Below, in pieces: positions 1-12,807 of a stretch of DNA of 64,000 bases. The translations under genes and the position numbers were made by a program. Source of the stretch: Oxyruncus cristatus (Eukaryota; Chordata; Aves; Passeriformes; Cotingidae); contig VXAY01000172.1 in NCBI GenBank assembly GCA_013399855.1, positions 46,603-110,602 of the forward strand. The letters run 5' to 3'. Every line of letters starts with the position of its first letter. Position 1 is the stretch's first letter. The notes under the pieces were generated by a model. The model worked only from the letters and a program-made list of their open reading frames with translations, was not told the DNA's origin and searched no databases.

Positions 1-16
1 CACCCACCCACCCCCT
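1..16. repeat. Short (CACC)n-like repeat at window edge
   Basis: The window opens inside a C/A-rich simple repeat with CACC-type units. The left part is cut off by the window edge, so its true length is unknown. Confidence 0.6.
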
Positions 17-3000
17 ATTTATGATTTGAGTGAAGAATACAAAATTTATATTCCCAGTGGTGACTGGCCTGGACCCAATGACCTTTGCAAAAAAATCCAT
101 TGCCTGCATGGAAAATGTAGTAAAACAATGTAAGCGTGCTTACTGTAAGCATGTATATTTCTTAACACAATAGGGTCCTGAGACCAGCTGAAATCTCTGG
201 ATTCTTCTGCAAGAAATAATCCCACAGGGGAGCTATTATGATGCTCCCTCTGCTGGCTCTCAATCCGCCTCCAAATTTTCCTTAGAAGACCTCACTTGGG
301 CATTGATCCACAGAGAGAAAAATTACCATGTCTTGTTTGCTTATGTGAAGGGCCATTACAGCCTAAAGGGGGGAGACTGTTGCCACTTTGAACAGACAAG
401 AACCAAAATTGTCAAGAAAAGGACATCTACCTTCAGATAAGATGATTACAGATAGCAGGTGGAAGAGTAAAGTCAAGCACTACTTACATTCCATACCTTT
501 AACTGAAAATCTACTTAAAAGCTGTTTGAAATGCTTTGAGTGCAATACATTTTCATGAGAAGAAAACACTATCAGCCAGTGGCTTCTATTCTACAAAAAG
601 ATCTAGAACTTCATAAGCTTCGCTCCAGGTTTTTTTTAATACTGTAACAACTTACTTGCTTCACTCATAAAAATCTGAACTCTTTCTGACTTTTCCTTAA
701 TGATGGCTTTTGGGAAGAATTTGTGTTTCCTGGAATAGTGAAGGGGGAAAATCCTGTTTGCTTTAGAAACAGCTTCTTTTTATGCTTTTCTCAAATCAGA
801 GGGTCACAAGATGACCAGAGTCACTGACACACAAATTACGAAACAAGATGATGATGGAACAAAAATTTAAACCAAATTAAAGGAAAAAAAAAAAAATAGA
901 AACGCTGACAAGCTTGTGGCAGTACAATCTGCTAACAATTTACCAATTTACTCTGGAATTCTCTATGAAAATTTCAATTATTGTGCAACATACAAGATCT
1001 AGCTATGACTATGCTTTTTCCAAAGGCCAAAAAGAGTGGGGAGAAAAAAAAAGCAGCTTCCTTAGATGATACTATGGCACCTCTGTCCCCGTTTTAGCTG
1101 ATTGCTTAAACACATGCTTAATAAATATGCTTAGAGAGTCTGCTGACCTAAGCTTTGCTTTGTTACCAACTTTAACGCTGGAGTTACTGGAGTTCATTAT
1201 TGATGATACAGTACAGCAGGACAATTCCTTTTCCTTCTCAGAAGTAACTTGTCTTGCTGCTTTAGGTAGTGTTCCCTTTGACAGAAGAAGGGAAAACGTG
1301 CCTTAGAATGAACACAGACTTTGGTTATGATCTGTCGTGGGGAGCCCAAATAGTAGAACTAAGCTTTCAATTTTGTAAAACGGGAACTGAAGCAACAAGA
1401 TGTGAGGAGGAGAAGGAAAAGGAGTAGAAAGACAGCTCATACGGGTACAGGCAGGCGAACAGCCCAGCAGAGACCATCTGCAGCTCTGAGTAAGCTGTCT
1501 CCTGCTTGTGGCTTCTCGCTTTCTCTGGGTCCTCGTGATGGTGAAGCTGCCCTGAATTTGCACGTTGTTATGCTGGGTGTTGTTGAAAGGAACCACTGCT
1601 CATAGGAACCCCAGTTTTTGGCAAGAGCCTCTTTGCCCTAATTCTGGCAAATCTGTCTGGCCTGTCATCATTACCCCAGTGCTTAGGCAAAGACTTGTAG
1701 TGAAATCTCTGGATGATGGTTCTATTTGTGGTGCCTTGGCTCCTGTCTCTCCATAGGCACTGGCTTATATCAAGGAATCTCATTAAAAGTATCTTCCATG
1801 AGGAACATTTCTTCTTATTTGGTCTACTTGGTCAGTGGAATGAGACACTGGTACCCAAACCATGAGTGCCAGGCTGGTCTGTGTCTGTGGTGGTGGACAA
1901 ATGTAACCACATACTTTTGGAAGTGCTTTTCAGGAGTCTGAAGAATAAAGAGAGCTGGGAAGCTGCCAACCAAAATCTAACCCAACTGTCCTTGCCAGCC
2001 CAGACTCGCTTTTTATCAAACAAGGTTCATGGTTATTGAAACAACAAAGTTGATTTAAAGTGCAGGGGGGTGAGTGGAAGAGAGTAAAAAAAAAGTTGTC
2101 ACACTTTCTGTTTAACTACTAATTGGGGCTTTTGTAGGTTGTGTCTGTTGATGACTTAGTCAAGTGTCTTTGAGGTCTGATTATTTTGGTGTAGGATTAC
2201 ATAAATTTGTTTTTTTTCTGCTGTTTGAGTCCCACTGTGTTCAGGGAAAGTGATTTTTCCCATAGTTCCTGCCCACCTTCTAATGGAAACATTGGTCCCA
2301 TCTTGGTCTTCCTAGGTGAGTGGCTCTCCAGCTGTATCTGATGTGTCCTTGCTGCCTTTGTTCTGTGCTCTTGTGGTATTTTTTGCTACTTATCTCTAAC
2401 CCACATGCAGCTTAAAGCAATAATTGTCAAACCCTCCAGAAACACCCTGAGATACTCAGCACGGCTCTGCTCCTACCCCAGCCTTGCACGTGGCCTGTGT
2501 TTTTGGTGTTGACTTCTCCAGTTTTGGTTATCTGTCACATAAAGTAGCTTCAATACTGGTTTTACACTGCCCCTGCATAGGAAATGGTTGTTGCACCCAT
2601 CAGCTTAACAGCCATTGCCAGTGACCACTTCACCTAAGGGGCTCTGGGGAAGTCCAGCAGAAAGAGAGGGCCAGACTATGGTGAATTTAAGGAACATAAC
2701 TCATGGTGTGTAGGGCATTAGTTATCATCACTGTAGTCTTGTTTTAAAGTTTGTATGCAGCTTTTTAGGGCATTGCTTAAATTTGCACATGGGCATAGGC
2801 AATCTCCATGTAACCTTCCTTCATACTTACCTCAGACATCTGCGATTTCCTCCAAGTTATGTGGCTTTGGTACAAGGTCTGAGGGCTCCCAATAGGCTCA
2901 TGTGTAATCTAGGTTGGTCTAAAATCCGCTGCAGTTAACGGTGTCATTATATCATGGACTTCTATAAGCACAGGGCTCATCCCTTCAAAGAAAAAGGTAG

Positions 3001-5492
3001 TAAACAGACAGAGTGGTGGTGCAGTAAAAAACATCTGAAGATGTTTGTCACAGCAAAAATGTCAAGTGATATTTTTAGATTGAAAAGGAAGAAAGGGGGA
3101 AGCATGCACTGGTGTAATTGTTAGGAAAGTTGTTGGTTGCACTGTGAGAGGCTTTTCTCACTTTTGTGGTAATATCACTTAATTGCTCTCAGAAAATGGT
3201 GTACCTTGTTATTCTGGACAGATCTGGAGATGCTGGGATATGTTCTCATTTGGTATATATTGGTGTAGATTCATGGAGGAGCTACAAACTTAGTGGCAGA
3301 TAAAAATCTGTCCCTTTCTGTCTTTTAGAGGAAAATTTCAACAACTGTATTTCAAAAGTTCGTATTTTCTGTATCATGTAGCCCCAGGTTTACTACTACC
3401 CTTAAACCGGTATAGAAGTTCCCTAATTGCTACTCTGATAGAAGACATGCTGCACTAGAGAATGCAGTTTTCAACACGATGTGGTGAAGTTATTCAGTAT
3501 GGTGTGTTTCTGTGACAGCATGACAGAGCTTATTTCCCAAACAGCTTCAGAAAATGTGATGTTTCCCCTCTGTCTTACTATTATGACTTCCATGTTAGTA
3601 CTTCAGAGTCGACAATCTGGTAATAGATGGATGCAGCATTAGCATCAGCTCTGGTAGGTGTGAGAATCATCACACTTCATGGAGCTTTGAACTCCTCAGT
3701 ATCTGTTTTGCACCTTGCTGCTATCGTAAAGAGGAGGAGAGCAGCCGTTTGCAAAGCTGAGCTCTCTGTGTCCTGCCCAAGTCCTTTACAGATGAGCCAA
3801 TTTCCTTCCCAAATGTTTGATTGCAGTGGTGTTGCTGATGTTCCAAAGACAGCCTGGCAAATGGCTGCTTTTTGCAGGCAGAAAGGACCAACCTTTGGAA
3901 ATTCAACATTGAGTTCACTTTTTCTTGGGAAAATGAGAACTAGATTTCAATTGCCAAAAAGATTTGGACCTTTAATATTGGTCACTTGTCCCTCATTTTT
4001 CCTTCTGAAATCCAGAAAGGTTATTTAGAAAGCAAAGGACTTTAGTGAAAGGGGAAATAAGCTTTAGTTAGGAAAATATTTTCTAACCAGAAAGGGCTTC
4101 TGAGCTCTGAAGTATTGGGCTCAGTTAAACAAGAGTTGAGTTTTTTTCCTTGCTAATCAGTATGCTCTTTCTTGTTTTACATATTTAATTAAATCATGAT
4201 GGAGAATATTAAATGCATGATATTTCAGAAATTTATCCTGGTTTTGCTGACAGTCCTGGAGCCTCTTTTGTCTTTCAGTAAGTTTGCCTCTGACTAAATG
4301 TTTCTGATTACTTGGAACTGAAGATTAATTGCTGTATTCAACTTTACCCAAGCATGCAAATGTTTCTGGGAAGCTGACTGTAAACTGGGCCATAAGCAAC
4401 CCAAGTCCCATAGATTATGTCCCACAGCCAGCTGCTAGGGTATTAGAATATGTTATGGTTTGTTGAGAGATAAGACAATCTCTTTCCTGGATGTGCAAAA
4501 AATTGCTGGTGATACAGCTCTGGGGAGACTGGGCCAGAGCTAGAAGAAACTCGGGATGGGAGATAAAATGGTAATTATGGAAACTTCTGCTTGCCTGATG
4601 CCTAAGCTCTCCCTGGGCACATGGAGCTCTCTTCTGCCACATGCATTTCTGCCCAGATGTTCCTTGGTCTCCGTGTGGTGAGACAACTGGGTGCCTGGCA
4701 CACATGTGGCCCCCTGGCCCCGCTGGTGTGTGGCCCTGCCCGTGCTGTGCCGCAGCTCCCCAGGCAGCACTTAGGTGGCTGCTGCTTCTAAAACACAGCT
4801 GGAGGGGGAAAGGGGCAATGCCCCCTTTATGAGACAGCTTAATGCTCACTGCATTTGCCTCAATTTCTCATCTAATCTCTTTCCAAAGGGGAAAGCTACT
4901 GGGTCCCACTTTGGATCCAGGAAGGATTCCGCTTCAGGACTGTTTGGAAAGGGAATAGAAACCCTTCTCCCTGCATACCTTAGGCAGGAGGGCAGATAGC
5001 ATGGCTGGGTCTTGCTCTGTTTCCCTAGCTTAGTGAACATTCTGTTATGCAAGGCACAGTGGTTTAACTGGGAAGGAAGGACACAGGAATCTCTTCTCTC
5101 TGTTTAGACAGGCTCCAGCCTGGGCACAGGGGATAAGAGTGGGAGGACTGAAATCTGACCTTGTATTTCTGTGTAGTCTTCAACCACCTCTAAAATGTAT
5201 GCATCGGAGAAGGTATAGTTGGCTACACATTAGCAGAGAAGATGAAGTCAAGGGCAACTTTTGGAGGAAAGGGACTAGTTTGGTGTCTTCAAGGTATGCT
5301 TTATTGTCATGAGTTAAATGGCACATGGAAAATGCCCACCTGCCCTATGCCCTTTCTTGTTATGGAGACTGCCAGCATCAGCCAGAGCTGCTGGCATGTG
5401 GCAGCAAACTGGGGTGCTGGATGCTGTTCAATGGTGCCAGAGGCACGATGCTTAACAATGGTCCTGAAATCCGCTTGGAGACCAAGTACCAG
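17..5492. other. No gene recognised; single-copy-looking intergenic or intronic DNA
   Basis: I see no gene here. Notable points are a polypurine run at 365-376 followed by TGTTGCC, like a retroviral polypurine tract and LTR edge. It lies inside an 83-codon plus-strand frame without ATG (about 192-440) that I do not recognise. There is also an A13 run at 884-896 and a GC-richer patch at about 4640-4770. A minus-strand frame of 144 codons at 4415-4849 crosses that patch; it has no family resemblance and is best explained by the local lack of AT-rich stops. Confidence 0.6.
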
Positions 5493-5550
5493 TTTTTTAA
5501 TATTAAATATTAAATATTTTTAAATATTAAATATTTTTAATATTAATAAT
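5493..5550. repeat. AT-rich tandem and palindromic repeat (TTAATATTAAATATT-like)
   Basis: This is an almost pure A/T stretch built from overlapping AATATTAAATATTT units. The unit is nearly self-complementary, so the block can fold as a hairpin or cruciform. It lies between ordinary mixed-composition flanks, which suggests local expansion of a microsatellite. Confidence 0.8.
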
Positions 5551-5872
5551 TCCTCACTGATTGGTGCGTTGCTGGCAACTTTTTAATTTCACCCAGGTCT
5601 AAGGCTGACTGTTTACCTTAGAGAAAGCTAGAGAAGCTCTGCCTTGAGAAGATGCTGATGGTGGTGCTTATGAATCAGGGCTTCTTGCAAATGACTGTCC
5701 TGAATCTCCCATGTCAGGGCTTCCCTTGGCAAGCCCACCTTGAGTTGTGGGTGTCACTTGCTGCTCCTGCACTGCTGCTTGGCCCCATGCAACAGGTACA
5801 CCACACAACCATGACCTCTTCCTCTGGCAAACCATGGTAAAAATATTGCAAGGATCCAACTGTGATCTGTTC
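5551..5872. other. No gene recognised
   Basis: Mixed-composition DNA. Short frames are present on both strands, none with a recognisable domain or a splice-site context. Confidence 0.5.
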
Positions 5873-5983
5873 GTGGTTGTTTTTGTTTTGTTTTGTTTTT
5901 TGTTTGTTTGTTTGGGGTTTTTTGTGGTGGGGTTTTTTTTGTTTGTTTTTTTTTGTTTTAGGTTTTTTGTTTGGGTTTTTTTT
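5873..5983 (+). repeat. T-rich tract with G runs (TTTTG/GTTT)n
   Basis: About 110 bases made almost only of T and G: (GTTTT)n, (GTTT)n and runs of up to nine T. The Lys/Asn/Gln-rich frame that crosses it on the minus strand is a by-product of this composition, not a gene. Similar tracts lie at 6488-6595, 7642-7689 and 43712-43757, with the complementary form at 12808-12918. Confidence 0.9.
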
Positions 5984-6487
5984 CCACTTTCCTGTGAAGA
6001 CTTTCTCTAAATACCTGTAAGTTGCACAGAAATGATAAATCACAGTGCATTTCTGCAGCCTGGAATGTCTCTGAGGTGATGGATTTAGCGAGCCTACATG
6101 GATGCTTGGTAGGGTTGAGGAAAAGAGTGTACTAAGAAATGTCATGGGGAAGTGGAACAAGTTGCTATTGCATTTGCTGCTTCTCCAGTGGAGATTGCAG
6201 ATTGCTAAAGATGGAGATGGGATAGGATGACTGCATGCAACTCAACTGTTTGTGGGTGAGCAGCCGTGGTTTGGGCAGTCTTTGTCAGCAGATTGTGCCC
6301 GGGGAGTTTCTCAGTGGTGATACAACTGCATCAGTCCCGGAGCCTCTCCCCACTGAAAGGGATGTGCCCCCCTCTTCCCTCCCACCCCACAGTTGTGGTC
6401 CTGCCTCCTCCTTGCGCTGGGAGTAGCACCTGTTGGTTCAGTTGACATGAAGAGCAGAAAAATATTAGTTTTTAAGGGGCTGAGTCA

Positions 6488-6595
6488 TGGGGTTTTTGTG
6501 GTTGGTTTGTTTGGTGGGAGGTTGTTTGGTTGGTTGGTTGGTTGGTTTTTTTCCTATTGGTTTTTTTTTGTGGGGGTTTTGTTGGGTGGGTTTTT
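6488..6595 (+). repeat. G/T-rich tract with (GGTT)n core
   Basis: G and T make up nearly the whole tract. A clean (GGTT)n microsatellite core lies near 6527-6546, followed by T runs and G runs of three to five. Several G runs on one strand could permit a G-quadruplex, but they are unevenly spaced. Confidence 0.85.
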
Positions 6596-9500
6596 AACCC
6601 CTTTCTAGGTTTAGTGCACTGAGCTGTCTCCAGGAGGCTGGTAAGCTGGGGAGCACAAGCAAAGAGGTGGTAGGATTGTCAAGGAGGGGGGTGACCCCTT
6701 TAGTCAACAGTTAGACCAAGCTCAGCTGCGGTGGCAACCACAGCCTAGTTAACCAGCAAGGGCTGTGACATGCTCAGCATTTTCCCCTTCTCTGTATGCC
6801 ACAGAGCTTAGACTAAGCAGCACATTTGCAATGCCAGGAAGAAGTCTACCTCTATGCACAAATTAAAACTTTCTAATTATCTCTGATTTTTAGGTAACTT
6901 CCTTTATAATTTCTTACTGTATAGTTTGTCATTTTTCCCCTTTATTTTTTAGACACAGAGAGGAAAAAAAAAACTTTTTTAAAAAGCAGAAAGTCCTGAC
7001 AGGCAAAATTTTGATGCTTATTGACTAATACAACTAAATTAGTAGAGTATTTTTTTGTTGCTTACGAAAACAGGACTTTCAAATATTAAAAGAAAAGAGC
7101 TGGCAAAGATTGCCAGTTCAGATGGGTATTTTTGCCAGTAAATAAATAAATTCATGTCAGTAATTTTGAGCCACTTCAGATCCCACAGACCAGAAAAGTG
7201 AAAAGCCATTCCTTGAATTTTAAGATGTTTGTGGAAATAATTCCCTTTGTCCTATGAGGAGAACTAGGGGATCTGCTCAGACGTTCCTGGTGGTTTCACT
7301 GAAGGAGATGAGGGGGCTGGACTTGCCTTTGCATACGCAAAGGGAAATAAAACAAGCAGCCAAATGGTCAGAGAAGTCCCCGTAAACATATCAAAGTTTA
7401 ATGTTCAGTTTATGTAGCAGGCCTTGAATGTCTATAGAAGATGGATTTAAGCTGGGCTGCCAGACTTGGAAGCAACACAGGCACAAATGCGTACTTGGTT
7501 TTCCAGCTCTGCTGAGAGGACAGTAACAGGGGAAGGAAGGGGGACCAGAAAACGAGTAACATTTTAAACCACGGGTTCGTGAGTGTTTAGTATGTGAATG
7601 CATATCAACATGTATAGAAAAGGAAAGATGTGCAGCATTTGGGGTTTTTTTTTGTTTGTTTGTTTTGTTTTTTTGTTTTTTTTTTTTAATTTCTCCTGCA
7701 ACCCTGTCACTTAACATAGAAAACACCAGGGCCTCAAACAAGCAACAGCTTCTGCCATTGATGCCTATAATAGCACTGTGCTGGTAATAAATTACAGCAA
7801 TGAGCTTGTTAGCAGAGTCCAGGCCTTAAACACTTGCTTAGTTACCGTAGCTATAGCTCCAGATCATCAAAGTGCTCGAGGCGACCCAATGCCTGTGACA
7901 GGAGAGCTCCTCTAACTCGGGCTCTGCCAGGGGAGGAAGGGGCAGGATTTCCATCTATCTGCCTTACAGGGATGTTAGCAAAAAGACTCAGCAGCACTCA
8001 GTACAGCCCTACTCTGTTGCAAACATAAGTAGTGACAGCACTTTTTACCTTTTTTTCTTTTCCTTTTACTTTATTATTTGACCTCCTGTTAAGGTGTGAA
8101 CTGACTAGTTCCATATAGAAAAACCTGCCTGACCCTATTCTGCAGGCAGAAAACAGCTTATCTTCAGTCTTCCACGAAAAGACTTAGATGAAACAGAAGA
8201 TGGGAGCTTGTTTCACTCAATACTAATCAAAGTAATGTAATACGTATTTGCTTTTCTCAGTTACAGGCCTGAAATAGGAGGCTCTAGCGAAAACACTTAT
8301 TTTTTTATTTCTTTTTTTTTTCCCTCTCTGATAATCTTATCATTTTAATGCTGCCTGCTATTTATGCAGGAAGGGAAGAAAGGGAAAAGAGAGAACAATA
8401 ACTTAAAGCACTGTGACCCAGGTTTAGGGCAACAAGAGCTGAGGAAATTCAGGAGCAGGTCCACAGTTGCAGGCTGATGGAGGCAGGCTAGGAGGAGGAG
8501 GCAGAGGAAGCAGTAGCTCATAGCTGCATCTGCTGGCTCAGTGCAGCTGAGGGTCTCCTTTACTGGTCATGTGTCAGTGTGTGTGTGTGCTTGGAGGTTA
8601 GGTTGTTTGGCCTCATCTGTCTGCCTCCAAAATTTCAGCCACGTCTGGTGCACTTCTGATCTGTGGCAGAGCCACAAAAACTGCCCAAGGGGGAAAAAAA
8701 GGAGGGCCCAGGTGGGGTCCCTGTGCCTGCACAGCATGGCCGTGGCCTCAAGGCTCTGCTGCTTTGGTTCAGTCAGAATGAGGTTTCTCTCAGAGGAGTG
8801 CCAGGGGTTTTTCCAACCCCCTTAGCCCATGGTCTTTGCAGCATGAAGCACAGTGAGGGAGGTGGGAAAAGGAGGAAAAAAGTTTGTACAACTCCTGCTG
8901 AGAGTAGGGAAGAGCATGGAGTGTTGAAGACATTGGGAGGTTTGGTGTCAGGGAATGGGACAGGTGGTGCAGGGGTGTCCCTGGAGGAGATACAGAGCAA
9001 CTGTGAGATGGAGGGACCTTGAGAAGTTATGAGGTGGGATGGGCAGGCCAGAAAGGCAGCAGCTTGTTGTACAGCTATGTTTGGGGTGACGTATCAAGTG
9101 TGTTGCTTTTGAATGAGTAAAACAAACCACTGAACTTGGCTGCGTTTGGAGGTATGACCATCTGTGTGCTTAATTACTGTCCTTTTCTCTTGTAGGATCT
9201 AGTCCAAGCTGCAGTAAAGTCAGCAGAACCTTGTTCACTTAATGGATTGTGCCGTTTAGGGCCAAGATATTTTTTCCACAAATATTTTATGATTTGGGTG
9301 GTGATCAGGGAGGCAATTGGCCAGTCCTGTTTACTTTCCTTGCAATTAATTTTGGGCAGTGAAAATTTTGTTCTTTTTAGAAATTATCTTTTTTTAAACC
9401 AGAATGCTTGTTTTTGCAAAATTATGTGTACTTGTTTAGAAAACTTTTAATGATTGAATGAAAAAAAAATGCAGATTTTTTTTTTATGGTTCTACATTTC

Positions 9501-9733
9501 TAATTTATCATTTTTTCGTGTCTCTCTTTTAAGAGGCTAAAAGGGAAGGAATGAAAGGAGTAATTATAAACTTTTTCAGTAAGAGACTTTTGAAACTGGG
9601 TATCTTGAAAACCCCAAAAGAAAAAAAAATCAGTTTATACAGAGTGTGACCACCTTCTTGCCTCTGACTTTGGTTATATTTAATTTAAATAGAGTTCGTA
9701 GGGATTCTAGGCAGTCACCTGTGAGGAGAAATA
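6596..9733. other. No gene recognised; simple repeats only
   Basis: This block holds a T/G tract at 7642-7689 (GTTTGTTTGTTTTG type) and a short (GT)n run at 8577-8589. At 9181-9195 a pyrimidine stretch ending in TAG is followed by an open frame to a TAA near 9450; that is discussed as an exon candidate. I see no other exon-like structure. Confidence 0.5.
9196..9450 (+). other. Exon-like open frame behind a splice-acceptor-like site (weak)
   Basis: A pyrimidine-rich stretch ending in TTGTAG (9190-9195) precedes an uninterrupted frame of about 84 codons that begins DLVQAAVKSAEPCSLNGLC and ends in TAA near 9450. An internal ATG lies at 9247. The N-terminal half looks protein-like in composition; the C-terminal half is Phe/Leu/Cys-rich and looks like translated T-rich DNA. 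I see no poly(A) signal close behind and I recognise no family. It could be a terminal exon of a host transcript or chance. Confidence 0.15.
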
Positions 9734-10566
9734 ATCACAGAATGGTTTGGATTGGAAAGGTCACCTTGTCCAATCCCCTTCAATAAACAGGGACATCAAC
9801 TAGATCAGGTTACTCAAAGCCCTGTCCAGCCTGATTTAGAATGTTTCCAGAGATGGAGCATCTGCCACCTCTCTGGGCAACTTGTTTCAGTACCTTCACT
9901 GTAAAATAATTCTTCCTTATGTTTAGTCTGAGTCTACCCTCTTTCAGTTTAAAACCATTAACCCTTCTGTCACAGCAGGCCCTGTTAAGAAGTCTGTTCC
10001 TCTCTTTCTTATAAGCCCTCTTTAGGTCCTGGCAGTAGGTCACCCCAGAGCCTTCTCTTCTTCAAGTTGAAGAACCCCAACTCTCTCAGCCTTTCCTCAT
10101 AAAAGAGGTGTTCCATGCCTCTGATCATCTTCATGGTCCTCCTCTGGAGTCACTCCAACAGTTCCACGTCCTTACTGTGCTAAGCACCCCAGAACTGGAT
10201 GCAGCATACGAGGTGGGGTCTTGCCAGGGCCGAGTAGAGGGACAGAATCACCTCCCTCAATCTGCTGCCCACACTGCTTTTGGTGCAGCCCAGGACATGA
10301 TTGGCTTTCTGGTCTGCCAGTGTGCATGTTGTCAGCTCGTGTCCAGCCTCTGATCCACCAGAACCCCCAACTCCTTCTTGGCAGGGCTGCTCTTGATCTG
10401 TTCATCCCCCAACCTGTATTGATATTGGGGGTTGCCCCAACCCGGATACAGCGCTTTGCATTTGGTCTTATTAAACCTCATGAGGTTCTCATGGGTCCAC
10501 TTCTCTAGCTTGTCCTGGTCCCTCTGGATGGCATCCCATCCCTCAGGCATGTCAACAGCACACAAA
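9734..10566 (-). mobile_element. CR1 LINE, 5'-truncated, minus strand
   Basis: The plus strand reads as the reverse complement of the avian CR1 3' end. It starts at ATCACAGAATGG, the element's 3' terminus, and runs into the 3' UTR and the end of the reverse-transcriptase ORF. On the minus strand, a frame at 10643-10332 contains [20 protein letters not shown] and then [14 protein letters not shown] second, at 10043-9810, contains NGFKLKEGRLRLNIRKNYF. Both are characteristic of the CR1 ORF2 C-terminus. Everything upstream of that C-terminal part is missing, as is usual for CR1. Stops and a frame change separate the two pieces, so the copy is dead. The upstream limit is approximate. Confidence 0.95.
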
Positions 10567-12807
10567 GGAACTTCAGGTTTTTCAGTTTTCCAATTAATTT
10601 GAAATCTGTGGGACAAAAATGTTCTCAATTTGTTAGCATCCATCTTTCAAATTCAGCAGATCACTGTCAATAGGACAGCTCAGAACTGGAATATTACTGA
10701 ACTGGAAATGCGGTTCAGAATTAAGATGCAGTGTTTCAGAGAGGGGGGCTGATGTGTCAGTGGACACATACAAAGATGCTAAAGAAGGCTACAGGTAGAT
10801 ATCAAGGTCTTATTCACTCTGGAAGTCGCTAGCCTGTCTTGTATATTCAAGCTTCCGGTTTTCCGTTTAAACCAATATTTATACAGAATGAAAATATTCA
10901 CACTATAAAATTTTTAATATATAAACCCCAGTATCCCCCTAATTATTCAGTCAGCTGTTTGGATGTGTGCACTGACAGGGACAGTATGAAGGAACAGTGG
11001 CTCAAGTGTTTTTTAGTGTGAAGGGTGTTTTTATCTGTGTTAGCAACTGTTCAGCAGGCAGCAAGTCCTTGATAATAAATTTTTTTTTAATCCTGATTTT
11101 GTTTTATTTTTTCCCCACTTCCTTATTTCTACAACTTGCCCATCTACTTCATGCCAGTCCTGGTCAGACTCATCTGAGGGATCAGAGGCAGTGAAAACTG
11201 TCCAGTTTCTGGGTGTTTTTTTTTTTTTTCTTTTTTTCCTACTGCATGGCTGTGTTTATAAGATTTTTTTTTTTTTTAATTTCTATAAAGAGCCTTTCAT
11301 TGCACAGAGTCTCTGACACCTTTAGTGGATTTACTGAGAAGCACCAAACAGGTTTTTAACATGTTGCAAAAGTGCAACCACCTCTGAGGAAGAAGGTGTT
11401 ATTTTTGCTGTTTGGGACAAAGCGTAAGACAAAAATATCTGCCTGGACTCAAAGCGTAGAGCACTGGGGGGTGAATTTCCAGGATATTAAGTTTACGGAG
11501 TTAGAGAGGATGAAGAAAGGCTCTGTATGTTTAGGTACTAGCTGGGTCTCATCAGAGAGATGGCATCTCCCTGATCCCTTTTCCCATGTCATAAAATCAG
11601 ATATAGGTTAGGGAAACAGTATGCAGTCTGGGTCAGAAAGTAATTTTCTCCCTTGGTGACTTCCTCTAAAATACTATTGTGATGGAAAAATATCGATCCT
11701 TTTGATGAGGTGTTTCGGAAGGGCTGAACATACAGTTGGGGGCCCATACCAAGGAAAGCACAGTGACATTTCAGAGTGTAGAGGGCTCTGCTCTTGCTGA
11801 GGTAATGAGGGACCCCACAGCTGTGTTACTCCAAGGTTTCTCATAGTAATTTTCCATGAAGCTATGGAAAAATATTTATCCTTCCTTCTATAAACATGTC
11901 TGTAAGAGATTTAAGGGAAGGCGTGCATGCAGATACACAGAAGAGAAAGTCCCCTTACATAGCCATAATTAACAAAATGTCTGGGAGGTTTCAAGAAAAC
12001 CTGTGTTTTCTGTCACCCACTTCACTTTTGAGTGTAATTAGACACAATATATGTAGTATGTCTCAGGTTCTTGTCACCTCTGTGTCAATCCATGTGCTAG
12101 GAGGACCATTCTCTGGAATAGTATAGATTAAAGAAACTGTGCTTACTTCATGTTTTTCAGTAAGTCTGGGACATGAAAATAATCGCTCATGAAGATGACC
12201 CACCTCTCTCTTTGTTCTCTCCCTGCTTCTGCATATCTGGATCTCTGGTCTCTCCTCCCAGGACAGGTCTTCAGGCAGTTCCCACCTCCATGTGATATTA
12301 CACTGCAGCAAAGCCTTCTGTAATAGCAAGGCTGGTGCCTTTATCTGCAGTTATGTCTCCCCAGCATCTTTCCAACATACACAGTAAGGTAAAAGGGAGA
12401 GCCAAGCACATGCATACCCTCAAATGGAAAGTTGTGTTTATGTGGTTGTGGTTATGGTCAGACAGTTACCAGCTTTGCATTCCTGGGCATACACAAGAGA
12501 TGTGTCTGAATTTTGTGAGTTTGCCAGTTCACTCAACATTATTTCAACAAAAGATCTTTGATTAGGTCACAGAATGCAAGATAAGAAAGGAGTCTTTTGA
12601 CCAGGCAATATTTCTCCTGCTGATTCACAGATCTAGGACCTACAAGGACGGGCACAGATGCAGATGACTTTTCTGTGGGAGGAAGAATCTGAATAATCTT
12701 TCTGAGTCTAAATGGAGATGATCTGGCCATTACGGGATCAAATCTTTCTTCAAGCCCAATCAAGTAGGCCACGATGCTATTTTGTTCTGCAATGGGCAGC
12801 TTTCCCT
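10567..12807. other. No gene recognised; T runs
   Basis: Single-copy-looking DNA with T14 runs at 11216-11229 and 11264-11277. Short frames on both strands have no recognisable domain. Confidence 0.5.

Noticed and set aside
4415..4849. 144-codon minus-strand frame in a GC-richer patch
   Set aside because: No domain; overlapping open frames on both strands indicate a local scarcity of stops.
5714..6160. 148-codon minus-strand frame, very rich in Lys, Asn and Gln
   Set aside because: It crosses the T/G tract at 5.87-5.98 kb; the composition alone explains the open frame and residue bias.
7236..7352. TTCCCTTTGTC with AAAGGGAA about 100 bases later, resembling a miR-204/211-type seed and hairpin
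   Set aside because: The seed region has a deletion against the microRNA, the stem is only about nine pairs and the loop is far too long.
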